The translations under genes and the position numbers were made by a program. A DNA stretch of 64,000 bases from NCBI RefSeq assembly GCF_018829635.1, contig NZ_JAHKKG010000010.1, positions 372,001 to 436,000 of the forward strand, given 5' to 3'. The notes below the pieces were generated by a model. The model did no database searches. It was not told where the DNA came from and saw nothing but the letters and a program-made list of their open reading frames with translations. Positions 54,064-62,468 of the stretch are shown piece after piece; within the stretch, counting starts at the first letter, position 1; each line of letters opens with the position of its first letter. Source of the DNA: Paractinoplanes bogorensis. GTDB lineage: Bacteria; Actinomycetota; Actinomycetes; Mycobacteriales; Micromonosporaceae.

Positions 54064-55448
54064 TCGCGCGACCGCGTCCGGAACCGGCTGTCCGAGCCGG
54101 GGTTCCCGGCTATGTGACCGTCGGCGAGGGCGCGGTCCACGTGCGGGTCTTCGGGCACGCCGGCCTACCGCCGCTGATACTGCTGCACGACTCCCCCGGC
54201 TCGTCCGCCGCCCTGGCGCCAATGGCCGTCCGGCTGGCCGATCGCTTCCGAGTGGTCACCATCGATCTACCGGGGCACGGCGGCACCACTGTTCCGGCTT
54301 CTTCCGCCCCGGCGTCCTCCGCGGCGCGGACGGTGGCCGAGGTGCTGGAGACACTCGGTCTGGCCGGGGCTCCGACAGCGGGGCTCGGGTACGGGGCACG
54401 CGTGGTGGCTCATCTCAGCGGTCCTAACCGGTGGGTGGCTCGGGGCACGACTCCGGCAACGGCGCCGGTGCCGCCACCGGGGGTCGGTCACCTGATCGAC
54501 ACCTGGTGGCGGATGCGCCCCTTTGTCGACGGCACGCCGGCCGACCTCAACGAGGTGGTCGCCGACGTCCTGGGCCGTCCGTCGTTCACCCCGTCCCACG
54601 AGCCCTTCGACCCGGGCGGAGCGGTCGAACTGCCGGCTTGGTCGGTGGCCGGTCTTTCGCAGATCAACCCCGTTTCCCGTACGGCGGCAGCCCTCGGCAA
54701 CCGCATCGGCGCCGTGGGCTACGCCGGTGGTGTGCACTACCGGACGGCCGGCTGGCACCACGGTGGGCGCCCGCTGATCGTGCTGCCGCCCGCGCCCGGA
54801 TCCAGCACGAAGGTCGTGCCGCTGGCCGAGGAGCTCGGCCGGACCCGGCCCGTGCTGACCGTCGACTACCCGGGGCACGGCCGCTCGGTCCCGCTCGGCG
54901 TCGACCGGGCCGGTTGTGAGTCGTACGCGGACCGGATCGAAGCCTTCGCCACCGAACTCGACCTGGCCGAGGTGGACGTCCTCGGCATCCACTCCGGAGC
55001 GCTGCTCGCCCTGCTGTGGCAGCGCCGCCACCCGGACCGGGTGCGTCACCTCATCCTCGACGGGCTGCCCCTGGGCTCGGCCTTCGCGCACCTCGACCTG
55101 GACGCCTATCTGCCCGACCTCACGCCCGACCCCGACGGCCACCACGTGCTACGGGCCTGGGCCAAGGGCCACGACCGCGACCGGGCCACCGCGTGGACGG
55201 CCGACCTGCTGCGCGGCGCCACCACGTACGACGTCCTCTATCGGGCCGTGCTCACCTATGCCGTCGAGCGCCAGCCGCCCGGCCCGGTCACGCCCACGCT
55301 TTTGCTGCGCACCGCCGGCGACCCGCTGGCCCGCGACCTCGACCGGGTGCGCGAGCTGCTGCCGCACGCCCGTGTCGCCGACGCCACCCCCGCCACCACG
55401 GCCGCCGTGGTGGACCAGCACCTCACTTTCACCGGGAGCACCCTTTGA
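54060..55448 (+). CDS. Double alpha/beta-hydrolase-fold protein without Ser nucleophiles
   Basis: A 462-residue protein with two alpha/beta-hydrolase domains in tandem. Domain 1 (about 18-235) has LILLHDSPGSSAAL and VVTIDLPGHG; domain 2 (about 236-462) has LIVLPPAPGSSTKV and VLTVDYPGHG, clearly the same plan. The nucleophile elbows read GLGYG with Gly110 and GIHSG with His311 where Ser, Asp or Cys is expected. It therefore lacks a classical nucleophile in both halves. The GTG at 54060 overlaps the aldehyde dehydrogenase stop. It may be a lyase, a decarboxylase-like or a structural protein; its function is unknown. Confidence 0.78.
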   Translation: MIARPRPEPAVRAGVPGYVTVGEGAVHVRVFGHAGLPPLILLHDSPGSSAALAPMAVRLADRFRVVTIDLPGHGGTTVPASSAPASSAARTVAEVLETLGLAGAPTAGLGYGARVVAHLSGPNRWVARGTTPATAPVPPPGVGHLIDTWWRMRPFVDGTPADLNEVVADVLGRPSFTPSHEPFDPGGAVELPAWSVAGLSQINPVSRTAAALGNRIGAVGYAGGVHYRTAGWHHGGRPLIVLPPAPGSSTKVVPLAEELGRTRPVLTVDYPGHGRSVPLGVDRAGCESYADRIEAFATELDLAEVDVLGIHSGALLALLWQRRHPDRVRHLILDGLPLGSAFAHLDLDAYLPDLTPDPDGHHVLRAWAKGHDRDRATAWTADLLRGATTYDVLYRAVLTYAVERQPPGPVTPTLLLRTAGDPLARDLDRVRELLPHARVADATPATTAAVVDQHLTFTGSTL

Positions 55449-56188
55449 CGACCACCCTCGCCCCCCGCGCCGTGTTCGGCGTGATCGTGCCGTCCACCAA
55501 CACGGTGGTCGAGGACGAGTACAACCTCATGCGCCCGCCCGGCATCTCGGTGCACGCCGGCCGGATCCACATGCGCAACGAGAGCCTGGCCGGTGACGAG
55601 CGCTTCGAGCAGTTCCTCGAGGAGCTACGCCTGGAACTCGGCGGCGCCATCGACCGGGTGATGACGGTCAAGCCGGACGGCATGATCATGGGGATGTCGG
55701 CCGAGACGTTCTGGGGTGGCGTCGAGGGCAGCGAGAAGTTCACCGCCTGGGTGCAGGAGCGCTGCGGCCTGACCCCGGCCACCGGCGCCGCGGCCTGCGG
55801 GGCGGCGTTGCGCGAGCTCGGCGCCCGCCGGATCGGGGTGATCACCCCGTACCAACCGGTCGGCGACGAGCAGGTGCGGCAGTTCTTCGAGGGGCTCGGC
55901 TTCGAGGTCGAGACCGTGCTCGGGCTCAAGTGCCCGTCCGCCACCTCGATCGCCGAAGTGCCGTTGGACGAGGTGGAGCGGGCCTTCCGGGCCGTCAACT
56001 CGTCCCAGGTGGACGCCCTCGTGCAGGCCGGCACCAACCTGCCGGCCGTGTCGGTGGCGGCCGACCTCGAGGCGCGGCTGGGCAAGCCGGTCCTGGCGAT
56101 CAACGCCGTGACGTTCTGGCACGCGTTGCGCCAGAACGGATTCACTGATCGGATCTCCGGATTCGGCCGGTTGCTGGAGGAGCGGTAG
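55445..56188 (+). CDS. Maleate-isomerase/arylmalonate-decarboxylase-family protein lacking both Cys
   Basis: A 247-residue member of the Asp/Glu racemase superfamily, similar along its length to maleate cis-trans isomerase and arylmalonate decarboxylase. The N-terminal VPSTNTVVEDEYN motif fits. At the first catalytic position it has Gly83 (MGMSAETFW) and at the second Gly196 (QAGTNL), where relatives carry Cys. The pattern resembles EutA of ectoine use, an uncharacterised subgroup. It starts at a TTG overlapping the previous stop as TTGA, which is rare. Isomerase activity by the standard route is unlikely; the reaction is unknown. Confidence 0.8.
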   Translation: MTTTLAPRAVFGVIVPSTNTVVEDEYNLMRPPGISVHAGRIHMRNESLAGDERFEQFLEELRLELGGAIDRVMTVKPDGMIMGMSAETFWGGVEGSEKFTAWVQERCGLTPATGAAACGAALRELGARRIGVITPYQPVGDEQVRQFFEGLGFEVETVLGLKCPSATSIAEVPLDEVERAFRAVNSSQVDALVQAGTNLPAVSVAADLEARLGKPVLAINAVTFWHALRQNGFTDRISGFGRLLEER

Positions 56189-56190
56189 AC

Positions 56191-56976
56191 ATGCAGAAGT
56201 CCGAGGAGACGGCCCGCAGCGGCTCCGGGAACGAGAGCTCGCGCAAGCTGCTGAGCCTGCTGTTCTCGTTCACCGAGGAGAACCACACGCAGTCGGTCAA
56301 CGACCTCGCGGCCTATCTGGGCGCCCCGGTCAGCACGGTCTACCGCTACGTCGGGCTGCTGCGCGAGTTCGGCATCCTCGAGGAGGCCGAGCGGGGCCGA
56401 TACCAGGTCTCGATGCGTGCGGTCGGGCTGGCCCGGGCCGCCCGGGCCGCGGCCGGCGGGGTCGCTGCGATCGCCCGGCCCTACCTCGACCAGCTGGCCC
56501 GCGAGACCGGCGAGACCGCCCTCATCGTCAAGCGGATCGGCCACTCGGTGGTCGCGGTCGACATCGCCGAATCGCATCAGGCGGTGCGGCTGCGGTTCGA
56601 GCGTGGCGCGCTGATGTCGCTGCACCAGGGCGCGGCGGCCCGGCTGCTGCTGGCCACCATGCCGCCGGCCCAGCGCCAGGCCTACTACCGGGCGGTGCGC
56701 GGCACCACCGGCGAGATCGCCGGCCTGCCCGACGAGGCCGAGCTGCGCGCGGTCGCCGCGCAGGGCTGGGCCGAGAGCTTCGGGCAGGTCGAGGAGGGCA
56801 TCTGGGGCTGCTCGGCGGCCATCTTCGACGGCGGCGAGATGGTCGCGGCGCTGGCCGTGGCCGGGCCGCTGTACCGACTGTTCGACACCCGCCGGCAGGA
56901 CATCATCAGCGCGGTCCGCCGCGTCGCCGACGAGATCAACGACGACCTGGCCGGTCGTCTGAAAGGCACGTCGTGA
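56191..56976 (+). CDS. IclR-family transcriptional regulator
   Basis: A 261-residue regulator with a winged HTH (residues 18-78, SVNDLAAYLGAPVSTVYRYVGLLREFGIL) and an IclR effector domain (about 95-255, YLDQLARETGETALIV and SLHQGAAARLLLA). It sits inside the ten-gene operon between the isomerase-like gene (2-nt gap) and an aldehyde dehydrogenase gene (4-nt overlap). It probably binds the repeats in the divergent promoter at 48.7-48.8 kb and controls both operons in response to an acid intermediate. Confidence 0.9.
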   Translation: MQKSEETARSGSGNESSRKLLSLLFSFTEENHTQSVNDLAAYLGAPVSTVYRYVGLLREFGILEEAERGRYQVSMRAVGLARAARAAAGGVAAIARPYLDQLARETGETALIVKRIGHSVVAVDIAESHQAVRLRFERGALMSLHQGAAARLLLATMPPAQRQAYYRAVRGTTGEIAGLPDEAELRAVAAQGWAESFGQVEEGIWGCSAAIFDGGEMVAALAVAGPLYRLFDTRRQDIISAVRRVADEINDDLAGRLKGTS

Positions 56977-58460
56977 ACCTTCCTCTGTGGATCAACGGGC
57001 AGCCGGTCCGGGGCACCGGCGAGATCGCCCGGGAGAATCCGGCCGACCCTTCCGAGCAGGTCGGCACGGTCCGGACGGCCGACGCCGCCCTCACCGGAGA
57101 GGCGGTCGGCGCGGCGGCCGCGGCGTTCGCCGGCTGGGCTCGGGTTCCGGTGGCCGAGCGGGTCGCCCGGGTCACCGAGGCCATCGTCGAGACGTCGACG
57201 GCCAACGGCGAGCGCGGGCCGCTGCTGAGCCGCGAGCTGGGCAAGGTGATCGGCGACGTGCAGGGCGAGCTCGGCTTCGCGCTGGCGCTGGCCCGGTACG
57301 ACGGCCCGGTGGCCGAGCGCCTGTGCGCCGACCGGGTGCTGCACGACGACGAGGGCACGCTGATCACCACGGCCGACCCGTACGGCGTCATCGCCGCCAT
57401 CACCCCGTGGAACGCCCCGGTCATCCTGGCCGCGCTCAAGGTGGTGCCCGGCCTGATGACCGGCAACACCATGGTGGTCAAGGGATCCCCGCTGGCCCCA
57501 CTGGCTGTCACCGACTTCCTGTCCCAGGTCGCCCGGCGGCTGCCCGACGGCGTGCTGAACGTGGTCAACGGCGGCGCCGACGTCGGGCAGGCCCTGGTCG
57601 GCGACCCGCGGGTGGCCAAGGTCAGCTTCACCGGCGGCCTGGCCACCGCCCGGCACATCGCGGCCACCGCGGCCGAGCACGTGCGGCCGACCGTGATGGA
57701 GCTGGGCGGCAACGACGCGGCGATCTTCCTGCCGGACGCCGACCTGGACGTCGCGACGCTGCAGCGGGCGGTGTTCGGCTCGTTCCTGACCAGCGGCCAG
57801 GTGTGCATGGCGATCAAGCGGCTGCTGGTCCCGGCCGCGCGGCGCGACGAGTTCGTCGAGGCCTACCTGGAGGCGGCCCGCCGGGTGCTGCGCGTGGGCG
57901 ACCCGCTCGACCCGCGGTCGACGATGGGCCCGGTCATCTCCCGCGAGCACCAGCAGCGGCTCACCGGCCTGGTGCAGTCGGCCCGTGACGCCGGCGCCAC
58001 CGTGCACGAGTTGGGCGTCTACGAGCCGAGCAGCGACGACGGCTACTGGGTGCGCCCGACCCTGGTGCTCGGCCTCGACGACCGCCACCCGCTGGTCGCC
58101 GACGAGCAGTTCGGGCCGACCGTGCCGCTGCTCACCTACGACAGCGTGGACGAGGCGGTGGCCCGGGCCAACGGCGTCGATCAGGCTCTGGCGTCGTCGG
58201 TGTGGTCGGCCGACGAGCAGCGGGCGGTCGCGGTGGCGCGCCGGCTGGACGCCGGGTTCACCTTCATCAACTGCCACAACCGGGCCGGTACGTCGTTGCG
58301 GGCCTCCTTCGGTGGACGGCGGCACAGCGGGCACGGCCGCGAGTTCGGCGAGGCCGGTGTGGCCGAGTACGTGCAGAGCCACTCGATCAACAGCCCGGCC
58401 GCGATCCGGGAGAACCGGGCACTGGGCAACGCTTACCCGGTGCCGGCGGCTGCCGGATGA
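56973..58460 (+). CDS. Aldehyde dehydrogenase 2
   Basis: A 495-residue aldehyde dehydrogenase starting at a GTG inside the IclR stop. Catalytic Cys278 is in TSGQVCMAIKR, the Glu in MELGGNDA and the Asn in TPWNAP. It is clearly different from the first aldehyde dehydrogenase; elements such as VVNGGADVGQAL and GDPLDPRSTMGPVIS resemble the benzaldehyde or succinate-semialdehyde group. It is coupled to the Zn dehydrogenase gene by 4 nt, so sequential alcohol to aldehyde to acid oxidation is plausible. Confidence 0.92.
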   Translation: MNLPLWINGQPVRGTGEIARENPADPSEQVGTVRTADAALTGEAVGAAAAAFAGWARVPVAERVARVTEAIVETSTANGERGPLLSRELGKVIGDVQGELGFALALARYDGPVAERLCADRVLHDDEGTLITTADPYGVIAAITPWNAPVILAALKVVPGLMTGNTMVVKGSPLAPLAVTDFLSQVARRLPDGVLNVVNGGADVGQALVGDPRVAKVSFTGGLATARHIAATAAEHVRPTVMELGGNDAAIFLPDADLDVATLQRAVFGSFLTSGQVCMAIKRLLVPAARRDEFVEAYLEAARRVLRVGDPLDPRSTMGPVISREHQQRLTGLVQSARDAGATVHELGVYEPSSDDGYWVRPTLVLGLDDRHPLVADEQFGPTVPLLTYDSVDEAVARANGVDQALASSVWSADEQRAVAVARRLDAGFTFINCHNRAGTSLRASFGGRRHSGHGREFGEAGVAEYVQSHSINSPAAIRENRALGNAYPVPAAAG

Positions 58461-59467
58461 GCGCCGGGGTGCGGGCCGGCGGCCGGGTCGCCCGGCTGAC
58501 CGCGGCCGGGGTGATCACCCTGACCGACGACGCGGTCCCGTCGCCGGGTCCGGGTGAGGCGCTGATCCGGCTCACCGCCTGCGGGGTGTGCGGCACCGAT
58601 GTGCACGCGTACGCGGGACGGCCCGCCGCCCTGCCGATCGTCCTCGGGCACGACGCGGCCGGGGTGGTCGACGCGCTCGGCCCCGGCACCGACAGCCCGG
58701 CCGCGATCGGCGAGCGGGTCACCATCGACCCCACGATCGCCTGCGGCGCCTGCGTCTACTGCACCCAGAGCCGGCCCCAGCTGTGCCTGGCCGGCGGCTA
58801 CCTGGGCATGACCTGCGACGGCACGATGGCGTCGCGGATCGTGGTGCCGGCCCGCAACCTGGTGCCGCTGCCCGGCACCGTGACCGACGTCGACGCCACG
58901 GTGCTCGAGCCGATCGCGGTCGCCCTGCACGTGCTGGAACGGCTCGGCCCGTGGACCGCGAAACCGGTGGCCCGGGTCGTCGGCGGCGGCCCGCTCGGCA
59001 TCATCGCGGCGCAGACCCTGAACTCGTACGGATGGGAGACCCTGGTGTTCGAACCCCTCGGCCACCGCCGGGAAGCGGGCCGGGCGGCCGGCCTCGACGT
59101 GCGGGACAGCAACGACGCCCCGGCCGGCGACCCCGCGGACGGTCCGGTGCTGGTCGTCGAGACCTCGGCCACGGCCGGCGGCGTCGCTCTGGCGAGCCGG
59201 CTGGCCACGCCCGGCTCGGCCATCGCCGTGGTCGGGCGGGCACCGGCCGACTTCGCCGCCGCCGATGTGCTCGGCCGGGAACTGACCGTCTTCGGCTCAC
59301 GCGGCGGGTCGGGCACCTACCCACGGGCCGTCGAGCTGGTCCGCGACGGGCACGTGCGCCCGGCCGCAGTGGTGTCGCACCACTTCGGACTGGACGAGAC
59401 CGGCGAGGCGATGCGGGCCGTCACCGAGCCCGGCACCACGGTGCTGCGGGCGGTGCTCGCATGCTGA
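58457..59467 (+). CDS. Zinc-dependent dehydrogenase (MDR, polyol-type)
   Basis: A 336-residue medium-chain dehydrogenase. Catalytic zinc residues are Cys45 (GVCGTDVHAYAG), His65 (GHDAAG) and Glu151 (LEPIAVALH); structural zinc Cys96, 99, 102 and 110. The coenzyme motif is GGGPLG. The CGTDVH and EPIAVALH motifs are those of sorbitol/threonine-type dehydrogenases. It would oxidise a secondary alcohol. The gene overlaps both neighbours. Confidence 0.9.
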   Translation: MSAGVRAGGRVARLTAAGVITLTDDAVPSPGPGEALIRLTACGVCGTDVHAYAGRPAALPIVLGHDAAGVVDALGPGTDSPAAIGERVTIDPTIACGACVYCTQSRPQLCLAGGYLGMTCDGTMASRIVVPARNLVPLPGTVTDVDATVLEPIAVALHVLERLGPWTAKPVARVVGGGPLGIIAAQTLNSYGWETLVFEPLGHRREAGRAAGLDVRDSNDAPAGDPADGPVLVVETSATAGGVALASRLATPGSAIAVVGRAPADFAAADVLGRELTVFGSRGGSGTYPRAVELVRDGHVRPAAVVSHHFGLDETGEAMRAVTEPGTTVLRAVLAC

Positions 59468-60198
59468 GCGTCTTCATCCCCGGTGCCACCTCGGGCATCG
59501 GCTTAGGCCTGGCCCTGCGCCTGCGAGAGGCCGGAAGCACGGTCATCGTCGGCGGCCGCCGCACCGAGTTGCTGTACCGGATCCGCGCCGAGCACCCCGG
59601 CCTCGACACCGTCCGCATCGACACCTGCGACCCGGCCTCGATCACGGCCGCCGCCGCCGAGGTTCTCGAGCGGCACCCGCAGCTCGACACGCTGATCACG
59701 ATGGCCGGCATCATGCTGACCGAGGATCTGCGCGACCCGTCCTTCCTGGCCACCGCCGAGGACACGGTGACCACCAACCTGCTCGGCCCGATCCGGCTGA
59801 TCGCGGCTTTCCTGCCCGCCCTGCTGCAGCGTCCGCGAGCCACCGTGATGACGGTGACGTCCGGGCTGGCCTACGTGCCTCTGCCGGCGACGCCCACGTA
59901 CAACGCGACGAAGGCGGCGATCCACTCCTTCAGCGAGAGCCTGCGCGTCCAGCTGCGGGGGACGTCGGTGCGGGTCGTCGAACTGGCCCCGCCCGGCGTG
60001 CGGACCACCCTGATGAACCAGGAGAACGACCCGACGGCGATGCCGCTGGACGAGTTCCTGGACGAGGTGATGAGCCTGCTGGCCAGCCGCCCGGACGCAC
60101 CGCAGATCCTCGTCGAACGGGTCAAGTGGCTGCGCAACGCCGAGGCCGAGGGCCGCTACGCCGACGTGCTCGACGCCCTGAGCGGCCTCCACCGCTGA
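59461..60198 (+). CDS. Short-chain dehydrogenase/reductase (DltE-like), last gene of the operon
   Basis: A 245-residue SDR. PGATSGIG (7-14), catalytic Ser134, Tyr147 and Lys151 are intact; the NNAG element is altered to TMAG. The PGATSGIG start with FIPG resembles the DltE-like group. The ATG at 59461 overlaps the preceding stop by 7 nt. It ends the ten-gene operon, 2 nt away from the convergent M24 gene, with no separate terminator. Substrate unknown. Confidence 0.88.
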   Translation: MLSVFIPGATSGIGLGLALRLREAGSTVIVGGRRTELLYRIRAEHPGLDTVRIDTCDPASITAAAAEVLERHPQLDTLITMAGIMLTEDLRDPSFLATAEDTVTTNLLGPIRLIAAFLPALLQRPRATVMTVTSGLAYVPLPATPTYNATKAAIHSFSESLRVQLRGTSVRVVELAPPGVRTTLMNQENDPTAMPLDEFLDEVMSLLASRPDAPQILVERVKWLRNAEAEGRYADVLDALSGLHR

Positions 60199-60200
60199 CG

Positions 60201-60911
60201 TCAGGCCGGGGCGTGGCCGAGGTCCAGCAGTTCCTCGTGGAAGCCGCCGAAACCGCGGGCGCGGTCGATCACGTGGATCTCGAGAATCCAGTGGCACCGG
60301 CGCCCGGCCCGGTCGGGGCGGCGCATCGGCTGGTCGCTGCCCGGCGCGATGTAGAACTCGATGTCGTCGCCGTTGATGCGCTCGTGCGGGAACTCGCCGA
60401 CCAGGTGTCCCGCGTACGGCGCCCCGTGTTCCCAGCCCGCCTCGGCGATCAGCCGGCGCACCTCGGCGCACAGCTGCTCGCCGGTGATGCCGGGTCGCTG
60501 CTCGAAACAGCGCCGACCGCCGTCCCAGATCCGGGGCAGATCGTCGCGCAGCCGGTGCTTGACCGGGTCGTCGCCGATCACGAACGTACGGCCGAAGTCG
60601 GCCTCCCAGTCGGCGAAGATCGGACCGAAGTCGCAGAACACGATGTCGTCCTCGGCGATCAGCCGGTCCGGCGGGTTGACCCGGTAGGGGTGCAGCGTGT
60701 TCGGGCCGGCCCGGACGATCCGCTTGTGCCAGAACTTCCGCACCCCGAACATCTCGTTGGCCAGTTCCCGGATCGTGTCGCTGACGGCCCGCTCGCCCCG
60801 CCCGGCCGCGATCAGGCCCCGGCGCTCGATCTCGCCGAACAGTTCGACCGCCTTGGCCTGCGCATCCAGTAGCCGCGCGGCCCGTTCGTCTTCCTCTGCC
60901 ACCCCGGTCAC
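60201..60911 (-). CDS. M24-family metallopeptidase
   Basis: A 236-residue protein of the pita-bread fold shared by methionine aminopeptidase and Xaa-Pro dipeptidase. All five metal ligands are present: Asp94 (FCDFG), Asp105 (ADFGRTF), His169 (AGHLVGEFPHE), Glu211 (LEIHV) and Glu226 (FHEEL). The N-terminal domain of prolidases is absent. The start is set at the GTG at 60911 with AGGGG upstream; a longer frame continuing to 62009 is antisense to other genes and is not real. It may cleave peptides or, like EutD/DoeA, amide bonds of small metabolites. Confidence 0.82.
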   Translation of the reverse strand: MTGVAEEDERAARLLDAQAKAVELFGEIERRGLIAAGRGERAVSDTIRELANEMFGVRKFWHKRIVRAGPNTLHPYRVNPPDRLIAEDDIVFCDFGPIFADWEADFGRTFVIGDDPVKHRLRDDLPRIWDGGRRCFEQRPGITGEQLCAEVRRLIAEAGWEHGAPYAGHLVGEFPHERINGDDIEFYIAPGSDQPMRRPDRAGRRCHWILEIHVIDRARGFGGFHEELLDLGHAPA

Positions 60912-60956
60912 GTTACTGACCACGCCCCTGTAAGGCGGCTCACACCGCTCATCACT

Positions 60957-60974
60957 TGCTTCGAGTTCGAAGCA
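60957..60974. promoter_or_regulatory. 18-bp palindromic operator, copy 1
   Basis: TGCTTCGAGTTCGAAGCA has perfect 8-bp arms (TGCTTCGA/TCGAAGCA) around the 2-nt centre GT. An identical copy starts 33 bp downstream, so both sites lie on the same face of the helix. They flank the likely promoter of the quinone oxidoreductase gene. Confidence 0.7.
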
Positions 60975-60989
60975 GATTAGTGTTCGAGG

Positions 60990-61007
60990 TGCTTCGAGTT
61001 CGAAGCA
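60990..61007. promoter_or_regulatory. 18-bp palindromic operator, copy 2
   Basis: Identical in sequence to the site at 60957 and 22 nt upstream of the quinone oxidoreductase start, so a bound regulator would cover the transcription start area. A half-like TTCGAGG lies between the two. No regulator gene is adjacent. Confidence 0.7.
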
Positions 61008-61028
61008 ACTCACGACAGGGAGCTTGAC

Positions 61029-61901
61029 ATGAAGGCAGTGCGTTTCCACTCGTACGGGGAACCGGCCGTTCTGATTCACGAAGACGTCGAGCGGCCCGTG
61101 GCCGGTGCCGGTCAGGTGCTGATCCGGGTTGCGGGCACCTCGTTCAACGGTGTCGACGGCAACATCCGGGCCGGGTTCATGCAGGGGCCGATCCCGGTCA
61201 CGCTGCCGCACACGCCGGGCATCGACGTGTCGGGCACGGTCGCCGAGGTCGGCGCGGGCGTGACCGGTATCGCGGCCGGCGATCGGGTGATCGGGTTCCT
61301 GCCGATGACCGGGGACGGCGCGTCCGCGGAGTACGTCGTGGCCCCGGCCGAGATCCTCGCGCCGGCACCCACCACCGTGCCGCTGGCCGATGCGGCGGCG
61401 CTGCCCGCCGTGGGTCTGACCGCGTGGCAGGCGCTGTTCGAGCACGCCAAGCTGACCGCCGGTCAGCGCGTGCTGATCAACGGCGCGGCCGGGGCGGTCG
61501 GCGGCTACGCGGTTCAGCTGGCCGGGAGCGCCGGCGCCCACGTCATCGCCAAGACCGGCCCCGGCAGCATCGAGCTGACAGAGAAGGTCGACGTGGTGCT
61601 CAACCTCGCGCCGATCGAGCCGGCCGAGCTGGCCGGGCTCCTCGACCTGATCGGGGACGGCGGCGTGCTCGTCAACACCACGGTGTGGATGCCCGCCCCG
61701 AGTGACGAGCAACGCGGCGTACGGGGAATCGATCTTTATGTCCGTAGCGACGCGGCCCAGCTCGGGCACCTGGCCGAGTTGGTCGACGCCGGCGACCTGC
61801 GGATCGACGTCGCGCAGCGGTTCCCGCTGGCCGAGCTGCCCACCGTGCATGCGCAGGCCGCCGCCGGGCACCTGCACGGCAAGACCGTCATCACGATCTG
61901 A
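61029..61901 (+). CDS. NADPH:quinone oxidoreductase-like MDR protein
   Basis: A 290-residue zinc-free medium-chain reductase of the QOR type. The NADPH motif is NGAAGAVGGYA (151-161). It lacks the structural zinc Cys cluster. It is about 20 residues shorter than usual relatives. AGGGAG lies 7 nt before the ATG. The gene lies behind two identical palindromes and is followed after 19 nt by a cupin gene; the pair may respond to electrophile or quinone stress. Confidence 0.88.
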   Translation: MKAVRFHSYGEPAVLIHEDVERPVAGAGQVLIRVAGTSFNGVDGNIRAGFMQGPIPVTLPHTPGIDVSGTVAEVGAGVTGIAAGDRVIGFLPMTGDGASAEYVVAPAEILAPAPTTVPLADAAALPAVGLTAWQALFEHAKLTAGQRVLINGAAGAVGGYAVQLAGSAGAHVIAKTGPGSIELTEKVDVVLNLAPIEPAELAGLLDLIGDGGVLVNTTVWMPAPSDEQRGVRGIDLYVRSDAAQLGHLAELVDAGDLRIDVAQRFPLAELPTVHAQAAAGHLHGKTVITI

Positions 61902-61920
61902 GCGACTGGAGAGCGCACCG

Positions 61921-62421
61921 ATGATTCCCGCTGACGACCCGAACCGCTCGCTCACCGTGGCCAACCCCGACGACCCGGGTACGACCTTCATCTCGCTGGT
62001 CGGCAACACCTACGCCATGCTGATCACCGGCGAGCAGACCAACGGCCAGTACTGCCTGATCGACATGCGGGTGCCCGACGGCGGTGGCCCGCCCCCGCAC
62101 CGGCACGACTTCGAGGAGATGTTCACGATTCTCGAGGGCGAGATCGAGTTCACCTTCCGCGGCGCGCAGCACATCGTACGGGCGGGCTCGACGGTCAACA
62201 TCCCGGCCAACGCGCCGCACCACTTCCGCAACGTCTCCGGCGCCCCGGCCCGCATGCTCTGTATGTGCACCCCGGCCGGCCAGGACGAGTACTTCGCCCG
62301 GATCGGCGACGCCGTCGACGGCTGGGACGCGCCGCCGCCGCAGCTCTCCCCCGACGAGCAGGCCGAGCGGCGCCGGCTCGCGGGCGAACTGGCCTCGACG
62401 TACCGCAGCGAGTTCCTGTAG
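61921..62421 (+). CDS. Single-domain cupin protein
   Basis: A 166-residue cupin. The metal-binding motif is PPPHRHDFEEMFTILEGEIEF (His60, His62, Glu66), with a second motif in NIPANAPHHFRN. Such small cupins act as quercetinase-like dioxygenases or isomerases. It is the second gene of the operon with the quinone oxidoreductase. The ATG at 61921 follows a GGAGAG element. It ends before a strong hairpin. Confidence 0.85.
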   Translation: MIPADDPNRSLTVANPDDPGTTFISLVGNTYAMLITGEQTNGQYCLIDMRVPDGGGPPPHRHDFEEMFTILEGEIEFTFRGAQHIVRAGSTVNIPANAPHHFRNVSGAPARMLCMCTPAGQDEYFARIGDAVDGWDAPPPQLSPDEQAERRRLAGELASTYRSEFL

Positions 62422-62431
62422 GCCGCCCGCA

Positions 62432-62461
62432 CGGCGCCGGAGCACGGGGGCTCCGGCGCCG
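62432..62461. terminator. Bidirectional terminator hairpin
   Basis: A perfect 12-bp stem (CGGCGCCGGAGC with GCTCCGGCGCCG) closes on a 6-nt loop ACGGGG. It fills the space between the convergent cupin and EF-G-like genes, 10 nt after one stop and 7 nt after the other. Confidence 0.8.
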
Positions 62462-62468
62462 CGTTCGG

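Noticed and set aside
55445..56188. Functional maleate isomerase of a nicotinate pathway
   Set aside because: Both catalytic cysteines appear to be Gly, and no other nic genes with clear identity are present.
60912..62009. Long N-terminal extension of the M24 protein
   Set aside because: The extension is antisense to the quinone oxidoreductase and its operators; the M24 domain starts at 60911.
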